Assembly (NCBI GenBank): GCA_002393095.1
Contig: DGII01000103.1
Coordinates: 5,267 to 10,853, forward strand
Origin: Lachnospiraceae bacterium UBA3826
Lineage (GTDB): Bacteria; Bacillota; Clostridia; Lachnospirales; Lachnospiraceae
Length of the DNA stretch: 5,587 nt
Direction: 5' to 3'
The notes beneath the pieces are model-generated. The model saw nothing but the letters and a program-made list of their open reading frames with translations, was not told where the DNA came from and did no database searches. The position numbers were made by a program, and so were the translations under genes. Shown here piece by piece: positions 4,634-5,587 of this stretch (its first letter is position 1; every line of letters begins with the position of its first letter).

Positions 4634-5587
4634 CACATTTGCCTGTCTTAAGGTATTCATCAATATTAGTAAGAGTTGTATGCGCGATATTGGTCAACGC
4701 CTCTTTTGTAAGGAATGCCTGATGGGATGTAACTATGACATTCGGCATTGATATAAGCCTTGCAAGAGTATCATCCTCGAATATATGTCCCGATCTGTCC
4801 TCGAAGAATACATCCGCCTCTTCCTCGTACACATCTAAGCATGCAGCTCCCACATGTCTGCTCCTTATTCCCTCTAACAGAGCTTCGGCATCAAAAAGAG
4901 CTCCTCTTGACGTATTGATCAGCACAACACCCTTCTTCATACTCTTGATGCTCTTCTTATTCACCATATGATGCGTCTCATCCGTCAGAGGACAATGGAA
5001 GGATATAATATCACTCTTCTCCCATATCTTATCTATATCCACATATTCGATATCCGTATCCTTCATCGGGAACTTATCATAGGCTATGACCTTCATACCA
5101 AAGCCCCTGCATATATCTATGAACACTCTTCCGATCTTACCCGTTCCGACTACGCCCACGGTCTTACCATGAAGATCAAATCCCATAAGACCGTTAAGAC
5201 TGAAATTGAAGTCCTTTGTCCTTATATACGCCTTGTGTATACGCCTTATAGATGTAAGAAGCAGCGCCATGGCATGCTCCGCTACCGCATAAGGAGAGTA
5301 CGCCGGTACTCTTACTACTCCCAGCTTACCGGCGGCTTTGGAGACATCCACATTGTTAAAGCCTGCACACCTTAATGCCACCAGCTTCACACCCTTTTTA
5401 TACAATGAGTTAATCACCTTCTCATCCACCGTATCATTGACGAACACACATACGACATCATAGCCCTTGGCAAGCTTAACGGTATCCTCATTAAGCTTGG
5501 TATCAAAGTACTTGATCTTATAACCCCTATCCTTATTAGCCTCCTCAAAGGATGCAATGTCATAATCCTTGGCATCAAAAAAAGCTA
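4614..5587 (-). CDS. ldhA: D-lactate dehydrogenase (NAD-dependent 2-hydroxyacid dehydrogenase), first codons outside window
   Basis: A cytosolic enzyme reducing pyruvate to D-lactate with NADH, which regenerates NAD during fermentation. 323 residues are visible, beginning AFFDAKDYDIASF. Family members usually start M-K-I/V-AFF-x-x-K-x-YD, so only about three codons are missing, and the full length (about 326) matches LdhA (about 330). In visible numbering: ALRCAGFNNVD (70-80), typical of D-LDH; AYSPYAVAEHA; the Rossmann motif GTGKIG (147-152) with D170 ending the second strand (NAD rather than NADP); INTSRG with catalytic R227; DVYEEEA with E256; TSHQAF with H288. The R-E-H spacing of 29 and 32 is that of the family. 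The FFEDRSGHIFEDDTLARLISMPNV stretch separates LdhA from other 2-hydroxyacid dehydrogenases. A GTG at 5445-5447 is internal and not the start, because homology continues upstream of it. The promoter lies outside the window. The stop is embedded in the terminator shared with the convergent four-repeat gene. Confidence 0.93.
   Translation of the reverse strand, partial: AFFDAKDYDIASFEEANKDRGYKIKYFDTKLNEDTVKLAKGYDVVCVFVNDTVDEKVINSLYKKGVKLVALRCAGFNNVDVSKAAGKLGVVRVPAYSPYAVAEHAMALLLTSIRRIHKAYIRTKDFNFSLNGLMGFDLHGKTVGVVGTGKIGRVFIDICRGFGMKVIAYDKFPMKDTDIEYVDIDKIWEKSDIISFHCPLTDETHHMVNKKSIKSMKKGVVLINTSRGALFDAEALLEGIRSRHVGAACLDVYEEEADVFFEDRSGHIFEDDTLARLISMPNVIVTSHQAFLTKEALTNIAHTTLTNIDEYLKTGKCENEVTV

Noticed and set aside
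4968..5375. 135-codon open frame on the plus strand
   Set aside because: It is antisense to the dehydrogenase gene, whose catalytic residues are all in frame.
4614..5447. A shorter dehydrogenase starting at GTG 5447
   Set aside because: Typical D-LDH N-terminal sequence (AFFDAKDYD) continues upstream in the same frame to the window edge, so the gene is 5'-truncated by the window and does not start there.
1..5587. CRISPR array, insertion sequence, tRNA or rRNA
   Set aside because: No regularly spaced DNA repeats with unique spacers, no transposase frame with end repeats, and no tRNA or rRNA signature seen. The only tandem repeats are the diverged coding units at 4190-4540.

Overview
The window looks like chromosomal DNA from a motile, fermentative Gram-positive anaerobe of the class Clostridia, most likely Lachnospiraceae (Butyrivibrio/Roseburia-like). 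The reasons are strong GGAG/AAAGGAGG ribosome sites, promoters with extended -10 (TGnTATAAT) elements, moderately AT-rich codon use, a D-lactate dehydrogenase, an Mn-type cation diffusion facilitator with a long tail, and a hybrid histidine kinase with a seven-helix membrane sensor. The taxonomy is inferred from protein style and not from a database match.

Layout. From 1 to 2424 (minus strand, running off the left edge) lies a large hybrid sensor histidine kinase. It has an extracytoplasmic domain, a 7-helix membrane module, HisKA, HATPase_c and a receiver domain, and any further output or Hpt domain is outside the window. A divergent regulatory gap (2425-2608) holds its promoter, an 8-bp hairpin in its leader, and the promoter and ribosome site of a small CopZ-like metal-binding protein (2609-2860, plus). 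That gene converges, with a 3-bp gap, on an Mn-type CDF exporter (2864-3985, minus), and a 9-bp stem-loop sits inside the last codons of the CDF gene. The gap 3986-4177 holds a perfect 16-bp palindrome carrying an extended -10 on each strand, which probably fires both the CDF gene and the gene to its right. At 4178-4546 (plus) is a 122-residue protein made almost wholly of four copies of the FliM/FliY N-terminal CheY-P-binding motif (L-S/T-Q-x-E-I-D-x-L). A 12-bp terminator hairpin (4604-4631) separates it from a convergent D-lactate dehydrogenase (4614 to the right edge, minus), of which only the first few codons are missing.

How the parts relate. The most unusual item is the four-repeat protein. 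It has no FliM middle domain and no FliN/SpoA domain, so it cannot be a switch component or a simple fliM fragment. It looks like a soluble, multivalent ligand for phosphorylated CheY-like receivers: a CheY-P sink, scaffold or competitor of the flagellar switch. It appears to share a promoter with a predicted manganese exporter, so the two may be co-regulated. The kinase, the CopZ-like protein and the dehydrogenase are separate transcription units, and nothing in the sequence ties them directly to the repeat protein.
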